Made by a program: the position numbers and the translations under genes. 64,000 nt of DNA from Ruegeria atlantica (GTDB lineage: Bacteria; Pseudomonadota; Alphaproteobacteria; Rhodobacterales; Rhodobacteraceae): NCBI RefSeq assembly GCF_013032005.1, contig NZ_WQBE01000001.1, forward strand, positions 806,001-870,000, given 5' to 3'. Below the pieces are notes generated by a model. It was given only the letters and a program-made list of their open reading frames with translations. It searched no databases and was not told the origin of the DNA. Below, in pieces: positions 45,574 to 54,992 of the stretch (its first letter is position 1; each line of letters starts with the position of its first letter).

Positions 45574-46125
45574 ATGACCGAACGCGAAAAGATGCAGGCC
45601 GGAGAGTGGTATTGCTGTCTGGATCCGGAATTGGATGCCCTGCGCGCACAGGCCCGACGCGCAGTTCACGCGCATAACACCTGTCCGCCGGATACCCGCG
45701 GTGCGATAGCACCGGAATTGCTGGCGTTGTTCGGCAACGTCGGGTCGGATTGCTTTCTCGAGGCTCCTTTTCACTGCGCCTATGGGTTGAACATCCATCT
45801 AGGCCAGCGCGTTTACTTCAACGCGGGCTGCGTGGTTCTGGACACTGCTGCGGTGCGGGTAGGAGACGGCACGATGTTGGGACCGCACGTTCAGATTTAT
45901 TGCGCCCAACACGCCAAAGACCCGGTTGAGCGTGCGCAGGGTCTTGAAATTGGTCTTCCGGTGACGATTGGGCGGAATGTCTGGGTGGGCGGTGGAGCCA
46001 TCTTGATGCCCGGCATCACCATCGGCGACAATGCCACCATCGGTGCGGGCAGCGTCGTGACCAAAGACGTCGCGGCCGAGGAAACGGTCGTTGGAAACCC
46101 TGCCCGAGCGCTGAAACAGTCCTAA
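45574..46125 (+). CDS. Maltose/galactoside O-acetyltransferase family protein
   Basis: An acetyl-CoA dependent O-acetyltransferase of 183 residues with a left-handed beta-helix. It begins with MTEREKMQAGEWYCCLDPELDALR, the family start, and continues with hexapeptide repeats (NIHLGQRVYFNAGCVVLDTAAVRVGDGTMLGP) and the catalytic His in YCAQHAKD, ending in VTKDVAAEETVVGNPARALK. The acceptor is likely a sugar; in Escherichia coli maa acts on maltose and glucose. The stop overlaps that of the convergent ABC-F gene in CTAA. Confidence 0.9.
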   Translation: MTEREKMQAGEWYCCLDPELDALRAQARRAVHAHNTCPPDTRGAIAPELLALFGNVGSDCFLEAPFHCAYGLNIHLGQRVYFNAGCVVLDTAAVRVGDGTMLGPHVQIYCAQHAKDPVERAQGLEIGLPVTIGRNVWVGGGAILMPGITIGDNATIGAGSVVTKDVAAEETVVGNPARALKQS

Positions 46126-47930
46126 GCGCCTTCGGCCTTTTCTTCGAGCATCAGCCACTCATCCTCGGCTGCGGCCAGTTTTTCCTGCCGTTCGACCAAC
46201 GCCTCGGTCGCCTTCTGGAATTTAACCGGTTCGCGGGTGAATAATTCGGGATCGGACATGAGGTCTTCCAGTTTGCCGATCTCGGCCTCAAGCCGGGCGA
46301 TTTCGGCGGGTAGTTTCTCAAGCCGGTGTTTTTCCGAGAAAGACAGACCCGATTTCGCCTGACTTTCCGGCTTGACCTTTGGCTTTGAGGGTTTTGATTT
46401 TTCTACCTTCTTTTCCGCAACGTCTCCTCGCTGTGCAATATAGTCCGACCACCCACCCGCATAGACGATTGCGCGGCCATTGCCCTCCATCGCGATGGTC
46501 GTAGTGGCGACGCGATCCAGGAAATCTCGGTCGTGACTGACCAGCAGAACGGTGCCGTCATAATCGTCCAGCAGTTCCTGCAACAGATCCAGTGTTTCGA
46601 CATCCAGATCGTTGGTCGGTTCGTCCAGCACCAGCAGGTTCGAGGATTTCGCCATCAGCTTGGCCAGCAGCAATCGCGCTTTTTCGCCCCCTGACAGGGA
46701 TTTAACCGCCGCTCTGGCCTGCCGTTCGTCAAACAGGAATTCCTTGAGGTAGCCGACCACATGCTTGGGTTGGCCACCGACCATCACCTGATCGGCCTTG
46801 CCGGAAACCCGCATCTCGGGGTCGCCGGTCAGACTATCCCAAAGGCTCATTTCCGGGTCCAGTTGCGCGCGGGTCTGATCGAACACCGCAACCTCAAGAT
46901 TGGTACCCAGGGTCACCGAGCCCTCATCCGGTTGCTCTTGTCCAAGCAGCATTTTCAGCAGGGTCGTCTTGCCTACACCATTGGGTCCGACAAAAGCCAC
47001 CCGATCACCGCGTTGCACCAATAGGTCGAAGTTCCGCACGATCTGTTGTGCATCAAAGGACTTGGACAAGCCTTTGGTTTCGATAACTTTTCGTCCGGAT
47101 TTCGGCCCTGCCTCAAGCGCCATGGCGGCCGAGCCCTGGCGTTTGATTTGCGCCGCCTTTTCGGCCCGCAACGCCTGCAGGGCGCGCACGCGGCCTTGAT
47201 TGCGCTTGCGTCGTGCGCTGATGCCCTCGACAGCCCATTTCGCCTCGGATTTAATCAGGCGGTTCAGCTTGTGACGTTGCTGATCTTCCTCATCCCAAAC
47301 TTTGTCACGCCAGGTTTCGAAAGCGTCGAACCCCTGTTCCTGTCGCCGCACCATTCCGCGGTCAATCCACAACGTGGCTCGGGTTAATGCCCGCAAAAAC
47401 GCGCGGTCGTGCGAGATCAGTACAAACGCAGCCCGCGTCGCGCCCAGCTCACGCTCGAGCCACGCGATGGCTTCGATATCTAGGTGGTTGGTCGGCTCGT
47501 CCAGCAGCATCAGGTCTGGCGCCTCGGCCATCAGCTTGGCCAGCGCCGCTCGCCGCCGCTCGCCGCCCGAGGCCGTTTCGACCGGGCGCGACGGGTCGAA
47601 TTTCAGCCCCTCTCCGGCGCGTTCAACCTTGTACAGCTCACCTGGCTCTAACCCGCTTGAGGCATAGTCGCCCAGCGTCGCGAACCCTTCCATGGTTGGG
47701 TCCTGCTCCATGTAACCTACAGATTTTCCAGGCGGAATCACAATGTCGCCTTGGTCGGGCTCGACCAGACCGGCCATTACTTTCATCAAGGTTGATTTGC
47801 CGGACCCATTGCGCCCCACCAACGCGACACGATCGCCCGGCTGCACCACCAGGTCCAGCCCCGAAAACACCGGATCACCCCCAAAGGTCAGGGAAATGCC
47901 GGACATCTGCAACAAAGGAATTCTCGCCAT
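46122..47930 (-). CDS. uup: ABC-F family ATPase (Uup type)
   Basis: A ribosome-associated or DNA-repair-linked ABC-F protein of 602 residues with no membrane domain. Two ATP-binding cassettes: first Walker A GRNGSGKSTLMK, signature SGGERRRAAL, Walker B LMLLDEPTNHLD; second Walker A GPNGVGKTTLLK, signature SGGEKARLLL, LLVLDEPTNDLD. A linker of Arg/Lys-rich helix (ARRKRNQGRVRALQALRAEK) joins them, and a C-terminal coiled coil (about 535-602: SEKHRLEKLPAEIARLEAEI) fits Uup. It precedes the acyltransferase gene on the same strand by 41 bases. Confidence 0.92.
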   Translation of the reverse strand: MARIPLLQMSGISLTFGGDPVFSGLDLVVQPGDRVALVGRNGSGKSTLMKVMAGLVEPDQGDIVIPPGKSVGYMEQDPTMEGFATLGDYASSGLEPGELYKVERAGEGLKFDPSRPVETASGGERRRAALAKLMAEAPDLMLLDEPTNHLDIEAIAWLERELGATRAAFVLISHDRAFLRALTRATLWIDRGMVRRQEQGFDAFETWRDKVWDEEDQQRHKLNRLIKSEAKWAVEGISARRKRNQGRVRALQALRAEKAAQIKRQGSAAMALEAGPKSGRKVIETKGLSKSFDAQQIVRNFDLLVQRGDRVAFVGPNGVGKTTLLKMLLGQEQPDEGSVTLGTNLEVAVFDQTRAQLDPEMSLWDSLTGDPEMRVSGKADQVMVGGQPKHVVGYLKEFLFDERQARAAVKSLSGGEKARLLLAKLMAKSSNLLVLDEPTNDLDVETLDLLQELLDDYDGTVLLVSHDRDFLDRVATTTIAMEGNGRAIVYAGGWSDYIAQRGDVAEKKVEKSKPSKPKVKPESQAKSGLSFSEKHRLEKLPAEIARLEAEIGKLEDLMSDPELFTREPVKFQKATEALVERQEKLAAAEDEWLMLEEKAEGA

Positions 47931-47971
47931 GCCCGCCAGCTAAACCGGCAAGGCCAAGGGGTCAACGGGGA

Positions 47972-48706
47972 TTACCGAACCACCGCTCGCAACAATCGTT
48001 TCCTTGCCGGGGGAATCGCACCAATCTCAAGCCCGGTGAACACATGCAGCGTATTCATATGCCGATCGACGACCGCATGGTCACTGACCCAGCCGCCCAT
48101 CATCAGATAAGTACGCAGCAAGGGCGGCATCCGCAACATCGCCTTTTTCACATCCGGCCTGCGACGCAGACGCGTGGCAAAGCGGAATACATCCGGTGCC
48201 TTGACCCGTGGCAGCCAACGTTTTGGGGCGAGATGCCTGTGCTTTAGAATCGCGAACGCATCCAGATACTCCTCGGTTTCGGTCCCAGCGAAGGACGAAC
48301 AGCCAAACAGCATCTCGACATTATTCTGATCTACATAGGCCGTCATTGCCCCCCAGGCGACACGCAGAATGTCTGGGTCGGTCCAGTCCGGATGAACGCA
48401 AAACCGCCCCATCTCAACCATCCGACCGCTAAACCCCGCAAGCGCCGAAAGATCATAGAACTGCGCCGAATAGCTGCGGCCGATTTCAGTGCCATCCGCC
48501 ATGGTCAGCATGCGGAAACAACAGACCACTTGCCCGCCTGCGCGCACATCTTCGACCAGAATGTGGGCACAGACCGAATCGAAATCGTCCTGATCGATTT
48601 TCTCTGTCCCAAAGGCCAACATCCGAAGCTGCTGTGCCGCCGCCAGGTCCTGCCGCGACTGCGCCAGCCGGGCGCGATACCGCCCCTTACCAAGCAATAG
48701 TGCCAT
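47972..48706 (-). CDS. olsB: OlsB-type N-acyltransferase (ornithine lipid synthesis)
   Basis: A GNAT-fold acyltransferase of 244 residues. The layout matches OlsB, which adds a 3-hydroxyacyl chain from ACP to ornithine to give lyso-ornithine lipid: VCAHILVEDVRAGGQVVCCFRML, IGRSYSAQFYDLSAL, MVEMGRFCVHPDWTDPDILRVAWG, and LFGCSSFAGTE. The ATG at 48706 has a strong GGAGG eight bases upstream; a longer frame to 48790 is rejected. OlsA, the usual partner, is not adjacent. Uup follows on the same strand. Confidence 0.86.
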   Translation of the reverse strand: MALLLGKGRYRARLAQSRQDLAAAQQLRMLAFGTEKIDQDDFDSVCAHILVEDVRAGGQVVCCFRMLTMADGTEIGRSYSAQFYDLSALAGFSGRMVEMGRFCVHPDWTDPDILRVAWGAMTAYVDQNNVEMLFGCSSFAGTETEEYLDAFAILKHRHLAPKRWLPRVKAPDVFRFATRLRRRPDVKKAMLRMPPLLRTYLMMGGWVSDHAVVDRHMNTLHVFTGLEIGAIPPARKRLLRAVVR

Positions 48707-48804
48707 GGTCGCATCCTCCGCGGTTGCTGACCTGTTTCCTCTTGCCATGCCCCTATCACACAATGTGTGACTGCCGCATGACCATCGCAAGATGTGGCTA
48801 TAAA

Positions 48805-49281
48805 TTACTGTGACGTGCCGGGAATATTGGCCGGGTTAAAGTTACCGATGTTACCCAACAGCTGACGGATAAAGCCCTGACCCTGAATCGTGGACTCGGT
48901 AATCCGGCGATCCAGCGTGACGACAATACCATCCTCAAGCCCGAACCGTTCGATGTTCCGAACCACGCCCCGGTCATCAAAGCTGATCGCCACCAACTCA
49001 CGCGAGACCACTTCGGGCTTTTTCGGGCCGTAATGACGAATGCGTGACCGGACGTAGTAGAACCCGGAATCGCGGATCACGCCGGACGAACTGGGGGCGC
49101 CGACCGCCTCGATCACACTGTCGCGGGTGTCCACACCCACTTTGACCTCGGCCAGATCCTCGGGCGTTGGGACATATCCGTGATTCTTGAAGACCGGCGA
49201 ACATGCACCAGCCGCTGCCAGACAGGCCGCAAAGACAAGCGTTTTCGACGCCGGTTTCAACCTGTTCACAACCTTCAACAT
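48805..49281 (-). CDS. bamE: Outer-membrane assembly lipoprotein BamE (SmpA/OmlA)
   Basis: A small lipoprotein of the BAM complex that inserts beta-barrel proteins into the outer membrane. The 158-residue precursor has a lipoprotein signal (VFAACLAAAGACS, lipobox AGAC). The SmpA/OmlA domain follows: VKVGVDTRDSVIEAVGAPSSSGVIRDSGFYYV, then SFDDRGVVRNIERFG. AAGAGG lies six bases before the ATG. It is divergent from yceD (85-base spacer), the order found in many alphaproteobacteria. The substrate LptD is encoded at 16542-18704. Confidence 0.92.
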   Translation of the reverse strand: MLKVVNRLKPASKTLVFAACLAAAGACSPVFKNHGYVPTPEDLAEVKVGVDTRDSVIEAVGAPSSSGVIRDSGFYYVRSRIRHYGPKKPEVVSRELVAISFDDRGVVRNIERFGLEDGIVVTLDRRITESTIQGQGFIRQLLGNIGNFNPANIPGTSQ

Positions 49282-49366
49282 TCACACCCTCTTGCCTTGG
49301 CCCGTTACGGACCCTATCCGCTTACATCAAACCGCAGCCCCGGTTCAACACAGGAAAGGGTCACGA

Positions 49367-49903
49367 ATGAGCAACCAGACATCTCTGCGGGTGGCCGATC
49401 TGCCCCAAAATGCACCAACCCCCTTTGAGTTGCGCCCAGACGCAAAGGCTTTGGAGGCTATCAGGGACGAGTTGGGCTTGCTTGGCCTACGCAAGCTCAG
49501 CTTTGTGGGTGACGTAAGGGCACAGGGCAAGCGCGACTGGGCATTGAACGGAAAACTGGGGGCTACAGTGATTCAGCCCTGCGTGGTGACATTGGAACCG
49601 GTGACCACACGCATCGACATCCCGGTCGCGCGAATCTATGTGGCCGATTGGGTTGATCCAGAAGAGCCCGAGTTTGAAATTCCCGAAGGTGATGAAACCG
49701 AACAGCTTGGTGCTGAGATCGACCCAGCGCTTGTCATGGTCGAGGCCCTGTCGCTGGCCCTGCCCCAATACCCACGTAAAGACGGTGCCGAACTGGGACA
49801 GGCCGACTATACCGAGCCGGGCAAACAGGCCATGACAGACGAAGACGTCAAGCCCTTTGCCGGTCTGGCCGGTCTGCGCGACGCGCTGAAAAAAGACGAG
49901 TGA
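49367..49903 (+). CDS. yceD: YceD family protein (DUF177)
   Basis: A 178-residue protein of the DUF177 family, linked to 23S rRNA accumulation in Escherichia coli. It has the usual N-terminal strand-rich part (SLRVADLPQNAPTPFELRPDA), the WALNGKLGATVIQPCVVTLEPVTTRIDIPVARIY block and acidic C-terminus. The ATG at 49367 has CAGGAAAGGG upstream. rpmF follows after 206 bases, as in most bacteria; the long spacer may hold an extra promoter. Confidence 0.92.
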   Translation: MSNQTSLRVADLPQNAPTPFELRPDAKALEAIRDELGLLGLRKLSFVGDVRAQGKRDWALNGKLGATVIQPCVVTLEPVTTRIDIPVARIYVADWVDPEEPEFEIPEGDETEQLGAEIDPALVMVEALSLALPQYPRKDGAELGQADYTEPGKQAMTDEDVKPFAGLAGLRDALKKDE

Positions 49904-50109
49904 CATAGGTCTGTTTTCCTGTCATATCAGGCCCTCAGAAAAATCGCTTGAACATGTCGAGAATCGCAGTATTTTCGCGCGCTCATCGGAATTTGGGTTG
50001 GACATTGCGGGGATCGTCCCCTAAACGCGCGTCAAACCACGAGATAAACGAAGAATGAAACCCGGCCCACAGCGAATCTGTTGGCCCTCAGTAGACAAAG
50101 GTTGAGACC
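49904..50109 (+). promoter_or_regulatory. Spacer before rpmF with hairpin and candidate promoter
   Basis: A 206-base spacer. A perfect small hairpin GGGGA-TCG-TCCCC lies at 50009-50021. A candidate promoter is TTGGAC (49998-50003) with CTAAAC 17 bases on (50021-50026), a weak match. Nothing else is clear. It may allow rpmF-plsX-fabH to be expressed apart from yceD. Confidence 0.3.
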
Positions 50110-50316
50110 ATGGCCGTCCAACAGAACAAAGTTTCCAAGTCGCGTCGCAACAACCGCCGCGCACACGACGCTCTGGTTGCTGCAAACCCGAACGAATGCC
50201 CCAACTGCGGCGAGCTGAAGCGCCCGCACCACGTCTGCGCGTCCTGTGGCCACTACGATGACCGCGAAGTCGTCGCACAGGCCGACGAAATCGACCTGGA
50301 CGAAGACGCGGCCTAA
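50110..50316 (+). CDS. rpmF: Ribosomal protein L32
   Basis: A structural protein of the large ribosomal subunit, 68 residues. The basic N-terminus [21 protein letters not shown] and the four-Cys zinc motif [20 protein letters not shown] identify it. It is followed after 23 bases by plsX, the conserved order that couples ribosome production and phospholipid synthesis in many bacteria. Confidence 0.97.
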   Translation: MAVQQNKVSKSRRNNRRAHDALVAANPNECPNCGELKRPHHVCASCGHYDDREVVAQADEIDLDEDAA

Positions 50317-50339
50317 GCCTTTAAAAGCGCAGGCAAGGA

Positions 50340-51428
50340 ATGACTGAACAGCCCTCGCACGCCGGACGGATTACCATCTCGGTTGACGCTATGGGCGGAG
50401 ACTCGGGGCCCGCGACTGTGGTTGCGGGCATTGCCAAATCGGCAATCAAAAACCCCGATATCGCGTTTATTCTGCACGGGCCTGAGCCTACGCTGCGCAA
50501 ACTTGTTGCCAAACGGCGTGTCCTGCAGGGGCGCGTCGTTTTTCGTGATTGCCCCGATGTAGTCACGATGGAGGACAAGCCCAGTCAGGTTGTCCGCAGT
50601 GGCAAGCAGACCTCGATGTGGTCAACGCTGGAATCAGTGCGGCAAGGTGAGGCGCATGGCGCCGTTTCCTGCGGCAACACCGGCGCGCTGATGGCGCTGT
50701 CGATGATGCGGTTGCGCAAATTGCCGGGTGTAAACCGTCCGGCGATTGCGATTCTGTGGCCATCGCGCAACCCGCAGGGGTTCAACGTGATGCTGGATGT
50801 GGGCGCGGATGTGCGCGCCGACGCCAAGGATCTGCTGCAATATGCGCTGATGGGTGCATCCTATGCGCGCAACGGCATGGCGCTGGAACGTCCTCGGATC
50901 GGTCTCTTGAACGTGGGCACCGAAGAACACAAGGGCCGCGCCGAGCTTAAAGAAGCACATGCTATGATCACGGAATTCGCAGAGCAGGCGAATTTCGATT
51001 TTGTCGGTTTCGTTGAAGGCAGCGACATTCCCGGCGACAAGGCGGATGTCATTGTCACTGATGGGTTTACCGGCAACGTCGCCATTAAGACCGGCGAAGG
51101 CACCGCCAGCCTGATTGGCGACCTGTTGCGCAAAGCGTTCAAGTATTCACCGCTGTCACGCCTCGCTTCGGTACTGGCGATCACGTCGTTAAATCGTTTG
51201 AAAAAGCGTATCGACCCGCGCCAAGTGAATGGCGGCGTTTTTCTTGGCCTCAACGGAACCGTGGTCAAATCACATGGTGGCGCGGATGCCATCGGAGTCT
51301 CGGCAGCAGTCAAACTGGCCTTTACCCTTGCCCAGTCTGGTTTCGCCGAAAAATTGGCGGCACGGGTTGCATCGACAGCCGAGCTTGCACAAGATGCCGC
51401 CCACACGCCGCCAAAGGCTGGCGAATAA
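50340..51428 (+). CDS. plsX: Phosphate acyltransferase PlsX
   Basis: Makes acyl-phosphate from acyl-ACP for phospholipid synthesis. The 362-residue protein has the family start ISVDAMGGDSGPATVVAGI, HAVSCGNTGALMALS-type block (AVSCGNTGALMALSMMRL) and the C-terminal GLNGTVVKSHGGADAIGVSAAV. It is between rpmF and fabH in a common operon for membrane lipid and ribosome genes. Confidence 0.95.
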   Translation: MTEQPSHAGRITISVDAMGGDSGPATVVAGIAKSAIKNPDIAFILHGPEPTLRKLVAKRRVLQGRVVFRDCPDVVTMEDKPSQVVRSGKQTSMWSTLESVRQGEAHGAVSCGNTGALMALSMMRLRKLPGVNRPAIAILWPSRNPQGFNVMLDVGADVRADAKDLLQYALMGASYARNGMALERPRIGLLNVGTEEHKGRAELKEAHAMITEFAEQANFDFVGFVEGSDIPGDKADVIVTDGFTGNVAIKTGEGTASLIGDLLRKAFKYSPLSRLASVLAITSLNRLKKRIDPRQVNGGVFLGLNGTVVKSHGGADAIGVSAAVKLAFTLAQSGFAEKLAARVASTAELAQDAAHTPPKAGE

Positions 51429-51449
51429 CAAAAAAGGCAGTACCCAAGC

Positions 51450-52421
51450 ATGGCAGGCCGTTCAGTTGTCGTTGGTGTCGGACACTATTTGCCAGAGCGC
51501 ATCGTTCCGAATTCCGAGTTTGTAAAGACGCTCGATACAACGGATGAGTGGATTAAGACCCGCTCGGGTATCGAGCGCCGCCATTTCGCCGCCGAAAACG
51601 AAACAACGTCCGATCTGGCCACCAAGGCAGCCGAGGCCGCGCTGGCCGATGCGGGGCTAGTGGCTGACGATATCGATGCGATAATTGTGGCAACTTCGAC
51701 CGCCGATCTGACTTTCCCATCTGCCGCAACCATGGTGCAGGCACAGTTGGGCATGACCAAAGGCTTTGCCTTTGACGTTCAAGCCGTCTGCGCTGGATTC
51801 GTCTTTGCGCTGACCAATGCCAACGCCCTGATCGTATCCGGTCAGGCCAAGCGCGTTCTGGTCATCGGGGCCGAAACCTTCTCGCGAATCATGGACTGGA
51901 CGGACCGGTCCACCTGCGTGCTGTTCGGTGATGGCGCTGGTGCGCTAGTGTTAGAGCTGCAAGAGGGCGAAGGCAGTGCGCAGGATCGTGGCATTCTGGC
52001 GACCGACCTCAATTCGGACGGCCGGTACAAGGACCTGCTTTACGTCGATGGCGGTGTGTCGACCCAATCGACCGGACATCTGCGGATGCAAGGTAATCAG
52101 GTGTTCCGCCATGCGGTCGAAAAACTGGCCAAAACGGCGGAAACCGCTTTGCAAAGCGTTGGCCTCAGCAACACTGACGTCGACTGGATTGTGCCCCATC
52201 AGGCAAATATCCGCATTATTCAGGGCACCGCCAAGAAAATGGGCCTGCCGATGGAAAACGTCGTCGTCACCGTTCAGGACCATGGCAACACATCGGCCGC
52301 GTCGATTCCTCTTGCCTTGTCCGTCGGCAAACAGCGCGGGCAAATCAAGCAGGGCGATCTGCTTGTGACCGAGGCCATCGGCGGCGGTCTGGCCTGGGGC
52401 GCGGTTGTGCTGCGCTGGTAA
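51450..52421 (+). CDS. fabH: 3-oxoacyl-ACP synthase III (FabH)
   Basis: Starts fatty-acid chains by condensing acetyl-CoA with malonyl-ACP. The 323-residue protein has the active-site Cys in DVQAVCAGFVFAL, the His in WIVPHQANIRIIQG and the Asn in QDHGNTSAASIPLAL, the complete catalytic triad. AAGGCAG precedes the ATG. Followed after 96 bases by ihfA. Confidence 0.96.
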   Translation: MAGRSVVVGVGHYLPERIVPNSEFVKTLDTTDEWIKTRSGIERRHFAAENETTSDLATKAAEAALADAGLVADDIDAIIVATSTADLTFPSAATMVQAQLGMTKGFAFDVQAVCAGFVFALTNANALIVSGQAKRVLVIGAETFSRIMDWTDRSTCVLFGDGAGALVLELQEGEGSAQDRGILATDLNSDGRYKDLLYVDGGVSTQSTGHLRMQGNQVFRHAVEKLAKTAETALQSVGLSNTDVDWIVPHQANIRIIQGTAKKMGLPMENVVVTVQDHGNTSAASIPLALSVGKQRGQIKQGDLLVTEAIGGGLAWGAVVLRW

Positions 52422-52517
52422 CCGGCGCAATTCGGCTTACACGCAGACTTGCAATTCATTGATATTGACAGCGAATTTCCCCTCACCGTATTCTGCGGTA
52501 TCAACAGGGGAAATGGT

Positions 52518-52820
52518 ATGGGCGATAAAACACTGACCCGAATGGATCTGAGCGAGGCCGTCTTTCGTGAGGTTGGCCTGTCACGCAACGAAAGTGCGCA
52601 GCTGGTCGAGAGCGTTCTGAACCACATGTCCGACGCTTTGGTGCGCGGCGAGCAGGTGAAGATTTCGTCATTCGGCACGTTCAGCGTTCGGGACAAAACT
52701 GCCCGCATCGGCCGCAACCCCAAAACCGGCGAAGAGGTTCCGATTCAACCCCGCCGGGTTCTGACGTTCCGCCCGTCGCACCTGATGAAGGATCGCGTCG
52801 CCGCAGGGAACCGTAAGTAA
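52518..52820 (+). CDS. ihfA: Integration host factor subunit alpha
   Basis: A DNA-bending architectural protein; the alpha subunit pairs with IhfB. The 100-residue protein has [30 protein letters not shown], the beta arm block [13 protein letters not shown] and [24 protein letters not shown] with the conserved Pro that intercalates. ATG 52518 with AGGGGAAAT upstream. merR follows after 18 bases. Confidence 0.95.
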   Translation: MGDKTLTRMDLSEAVFREVGLSRNESAQLVESVLNHMSDALVRGEQVKISSFGTFSVRDKTARIGRNPKTGEEVPIQPRRVLTFRPSHLMKDRVAAGNRK

Positions 52821-52838
52821 GATCAGGACGACACGGTC

Positions 52839-53447
52839 ATGAGCAAGTCCCCCGACGCCTTTCGCACGATCAGTGAAGTTGCGGACTGGCTGGGCGTTCA
52901 GGCTCATGTCCTGCGATTCTGGGAAAGCCGTTTCAATCAGGTCAAACCGGTAAAGCGTGCCGGAGGGCGGCGTTACTACCGTCCCAACGACATGCGCCTG
53001 CTGGGCGGTATCAAGAAACTGCTGCACGAGGACGGGATAACCATCAAAGGCGTTCAGCGTATCCTGCGCGAACAGGGCGTAGCGCATGTTTCCGCGCTTT
53101 CGCAAGGGTTGGACGAGGTGGCCAAACCGGACGCCACCGCGAACGACAGTGTAGTTGTGCCCTTCTCTTCTAAGCCAGTCGAGACAAGCGAACAGATCAA
53201 CCTAAATCTGGACGACGCTGCACCCGTTGCCGAGGCCCCTAAGGTGGAGCCTGCTGAACCCAAACCGCAGCCGGTCGCGGCGCAACCCACACCGGAGTTT
53301 CTGGATGAGGCCCCCCTGCTGGGTGGAATCGCAACGCAGGCATGGAATCGCACCGATTTCGATGACGATCTGCTGAAACAGATCGCTCCGGTGGCAAAGG
53401 ACCTTCGCGCCGTTCTTAACCGCATTGAAAACCGAACGGCGGGATAA
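52839..53447 (+). CDS. MerR-family regulator
   Basis: A 202-residue regulator with an N-terminal MerR winged helix ([38 protein letters not shown], about residues 8-50) and a long acidic, Pro/Ala-rich C-terminus (about 100-165) without cysteines, so it is not a metal sensor. This form follows ihfA in many alphaproteobacteria; its targets are not known. A segment near the end, [25 protein letters not shown], looks like a coiled dimer helix. It is followed by tRNA-Pro after 62 bases. Confidence 0.87.
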   Translation: MSKSPDAFRTISEVADWLGVQAHVLRFWESRFNQVKPVKRAGGRRYYRPNDMRLLGGIKKLLHEDGITIKGVQRILREQGVAHVSALSQGLDEVAKPDATANDSVVVPFSSKPVETSEQINLNLDDAAPVAEAPKVEPAEPKPQPVAAQPTPEFLDEAPLLGGIATQAWNRTDFDDDLLKQIAPVAKDLRAVLNRIENRTAG

Positions 53448-53470
53448 GAAAAAAAGGCGATGATTTCCTC

Positions 53471-53498
53471 TTGCCCCTGCCGGGAAAGTCTTTATGAA
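53471..53498 (+). promoter_or_regulatory. Candidate promoter of tRNA-Pro
   Basis: TTGCCC (53471-53476) and TATGAA (53493-53498) are separated by 16 bases; a transcript would begin near 53505, five bases before the mature tRNA 5' end. The match is moderate. Confidence 0.4.
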
Positions 53499-53509
53499 CA
53501 CCTCAACGT

Positions 53510-53586
53510 CGGGCTATGGCGCAGCCTGGTAGCGCGTCCGTCTGGGGGACGGAAGGTCGCAGGTTCGAGTCCTGCTAGCCCGACCA
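53510..53586 (+). tRNA. tRNA-Pro (anticodon GGG)
   Basis: A complete 77-base tRNA. Acceptor arms CGGGCTA and TAGCCCG pair, the anticodon stem is TCCGT/ACGGA around loop CTGGGGG (anticodon GGG at 53544-53546), and the TPsiC arm GCAGG-TTCGAGT-CCTGC is intact. The 3' CCA is encoded. It reads CCC and, by wobble, CCU proline codons. No intron. No integrase gene or duplicated tRNA end is visible nearby. Confidence 0.96.
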
Positions 53587-53647
53587 AATCATACCGACGT
53601 TTATGGCAGACAGGCCAGATCCCGCTCTGGCATCAAGGGGGATCGGA

Positions 53648-54727
53648 ATGACAGGTGTATGCCCAAATCAGCAAATCGAAGCGATGATCGCGCGCGGTGA
53701 AATCACCGCTAACCCCGAGGTTATCCCTGCGCAGGTTCAGCCTGCCAGCCTTGATTTGCGCTTGGGAACAGTGGCTTACCGTGTTCGCGCCTCGTTTCTG
53801 GCCGGCGAAACCCGATCCGTCGCGGATCGGTTGTCTGAGTTCGAGATGCACCGCATCGACATCACGGACGGTGCGGTTCTGGAAAAAGGCTGCGTCTATC
53901 TGGTACCGCTGATGGAATCGCTGGCCCTGCCCGAAACCGTGACGGCTGTGGCTAACGCCAAAAGCTCGACCGGGCGGCTGGACTTGCTGACCCGCACCAT
54001 CACCGATGGCGGCACCGAGTTCGACCGCGTGCCCGCGGGCTATACCGGCCCGCTTTACGCGGAGATTTGCCCGCGTTCCTTCTCGGTGCTGGTACGTCCG
54101 GGGATGCGGCTCAATCAGATTCGCTTCCGCCAAGGTCAGGCCGTGCTTAGCGATGCGGAACTGACCGCACTGCACAGTGACTCGCCCTTGGTTGACGGTC
54201 CTGCAGTGATTCAGGACGGGTTGGGTTTTTCGGTCGACTTGCAATTGCCCGACACCGATCTGGTGGGCTATCGCGCCAAGCCGCATACCGGAGTGATCGA
54301 TCTGGACCGGATCGGAGAATACGACCCGCAGGAATACTGGGAAGAGGTCCGCACCACCGACGGCCGCATCATCCTTGACCCGGGCGCCTTCTACATCCTG
54401 GTCAGCCGCGAAGCTGTCCACATCCCGCCCCTCTATGCCGCCGAGATGGCGCCGTATCTGGCCATGGTGGGTGAATTCCGGGTGCATTACGCAGGTTTCT
54501 TCGACCCCGGTTTTGGCCACGCCGCCGCCGGAGGCGCTGGATCACGTGGAGTGCTTGAAGTGCGCTGCCATGAGGCACCTTTTGTGTTGGAACACGGTCA
54601 AGTCGTCGGCCGGCTGGTCTATGAGAAAATGGCCGAAATGCCCACCCAGCTGTACGGGGCTGGCATCGCCTCAAATTACCAAGGACAAGGCTTGAAATTG
54701 TCCAAGCATTTCAAGGCAGTTAGCTGA
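53648..54727 (+). CDS. dcd: 2'-deoxycytidine 5'-triphosphate deaminase (long form)
   Basis: Deaminates dCTP to dUTP for thymidylate synthesis. The 359-residue length is about twice that of the common Dcd trimer subunit and contains two tandem dUTPase-fold domains, a form seen in alphaproteobacteria. The first holds PAQVQPASLDLRLG and AVANAKSSTGRLDLLTRTITDGG; the second has PPLYAAEMAPYLAMVGEFRVHYAGFFDPGFGH. The ATG at 53648 has a GGGGG ribosome site; an upstream start at 53603 has none. The stop is directly adjacent to the leftward small gene. Confidence 0.9.
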   Translation: MTGVCPNQQIEAMIARGEITANPEVIPAQVQPASLDLRLGTVAYRVRASFLAGETRSVADRLSEFEMHRIDITDGAVLEKGCVYLVPLMESLALPETVTAVANAKSSTGRLDLLTRTITDGGTEFDRVPAGYTGPLYAEICPRSFSVLVRPGMRLNQIRFRQGQAVLSDAELTALHSDSPLVDGPAVIQDGLGFSVDLQLPDTDLVGYRAKPHTGVIDLDRIGEYDPQEYWEEVRTTDGRIILDPGAFYILVSREAVHIPPLYAAEMAPYLAMVGEFRVHYAGFFDPGFGHAAAGGAGSRGVLEVRCHEAPFVLEHGQVVGRLVYEKMAEMPTQLYGAGIASNYQGQGLKLSKHFKAVS

Positions 54728-54949
54728 TCAGAACTTCATGAACCGGCGCGCTTGACGGGTTATTCGTTGCGCTTGTTTCAGGTTCTGGGATGGGCGTGGG
54801 CCTTTGTTGTTGGCACGGTTGGCCTCGCCGGGCTGTTCGTTTTTACCACCCATACGGCCTGCCATATCAAAGCCCTTGTCAACGCCTTTACTGACAAGGC
54901 GGCGCATGACCTGACGTACGATCATGTCGATCATCCGATTGGCATTCAT
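54728..54949 (-). CDS. Small basic hypothetical protein
   Basis: A 73-residue protein, basic and probably helical (MNANRMIDMIVRQVMRRLVSKGVDKGFDMAG, then an Asn/Arg-rich linker and a QRITRQARRFMKF tail). I do not recognise it; similar short proteins sit near scpB in relatives. It ends one base after dcd (stop TGA at 54725-54727, then TCA) and lies 64 bases after scpB on the same strand. A signal peptide is absent. Confidence 0.65.
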   Translation of the reverse strand: MNANRMIDMIVRQVMRRLVSKGVDKGFDMAGRMGGKNEQPGEANRANNKGPRPSQNLKQAQRITRQARRFMKF

Positions 54950-54992
54950 TGCTCAACTCCGTCTTCTGACCCTCAAAATAGGCGAATTGTGT

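Noticed and set aside
53510..53586. tRNA-Pro considered as an integration site for a mobile element
   Set aside because: No integrase, no repeated tRNA 3' end and no change in gene content are visible on either side.
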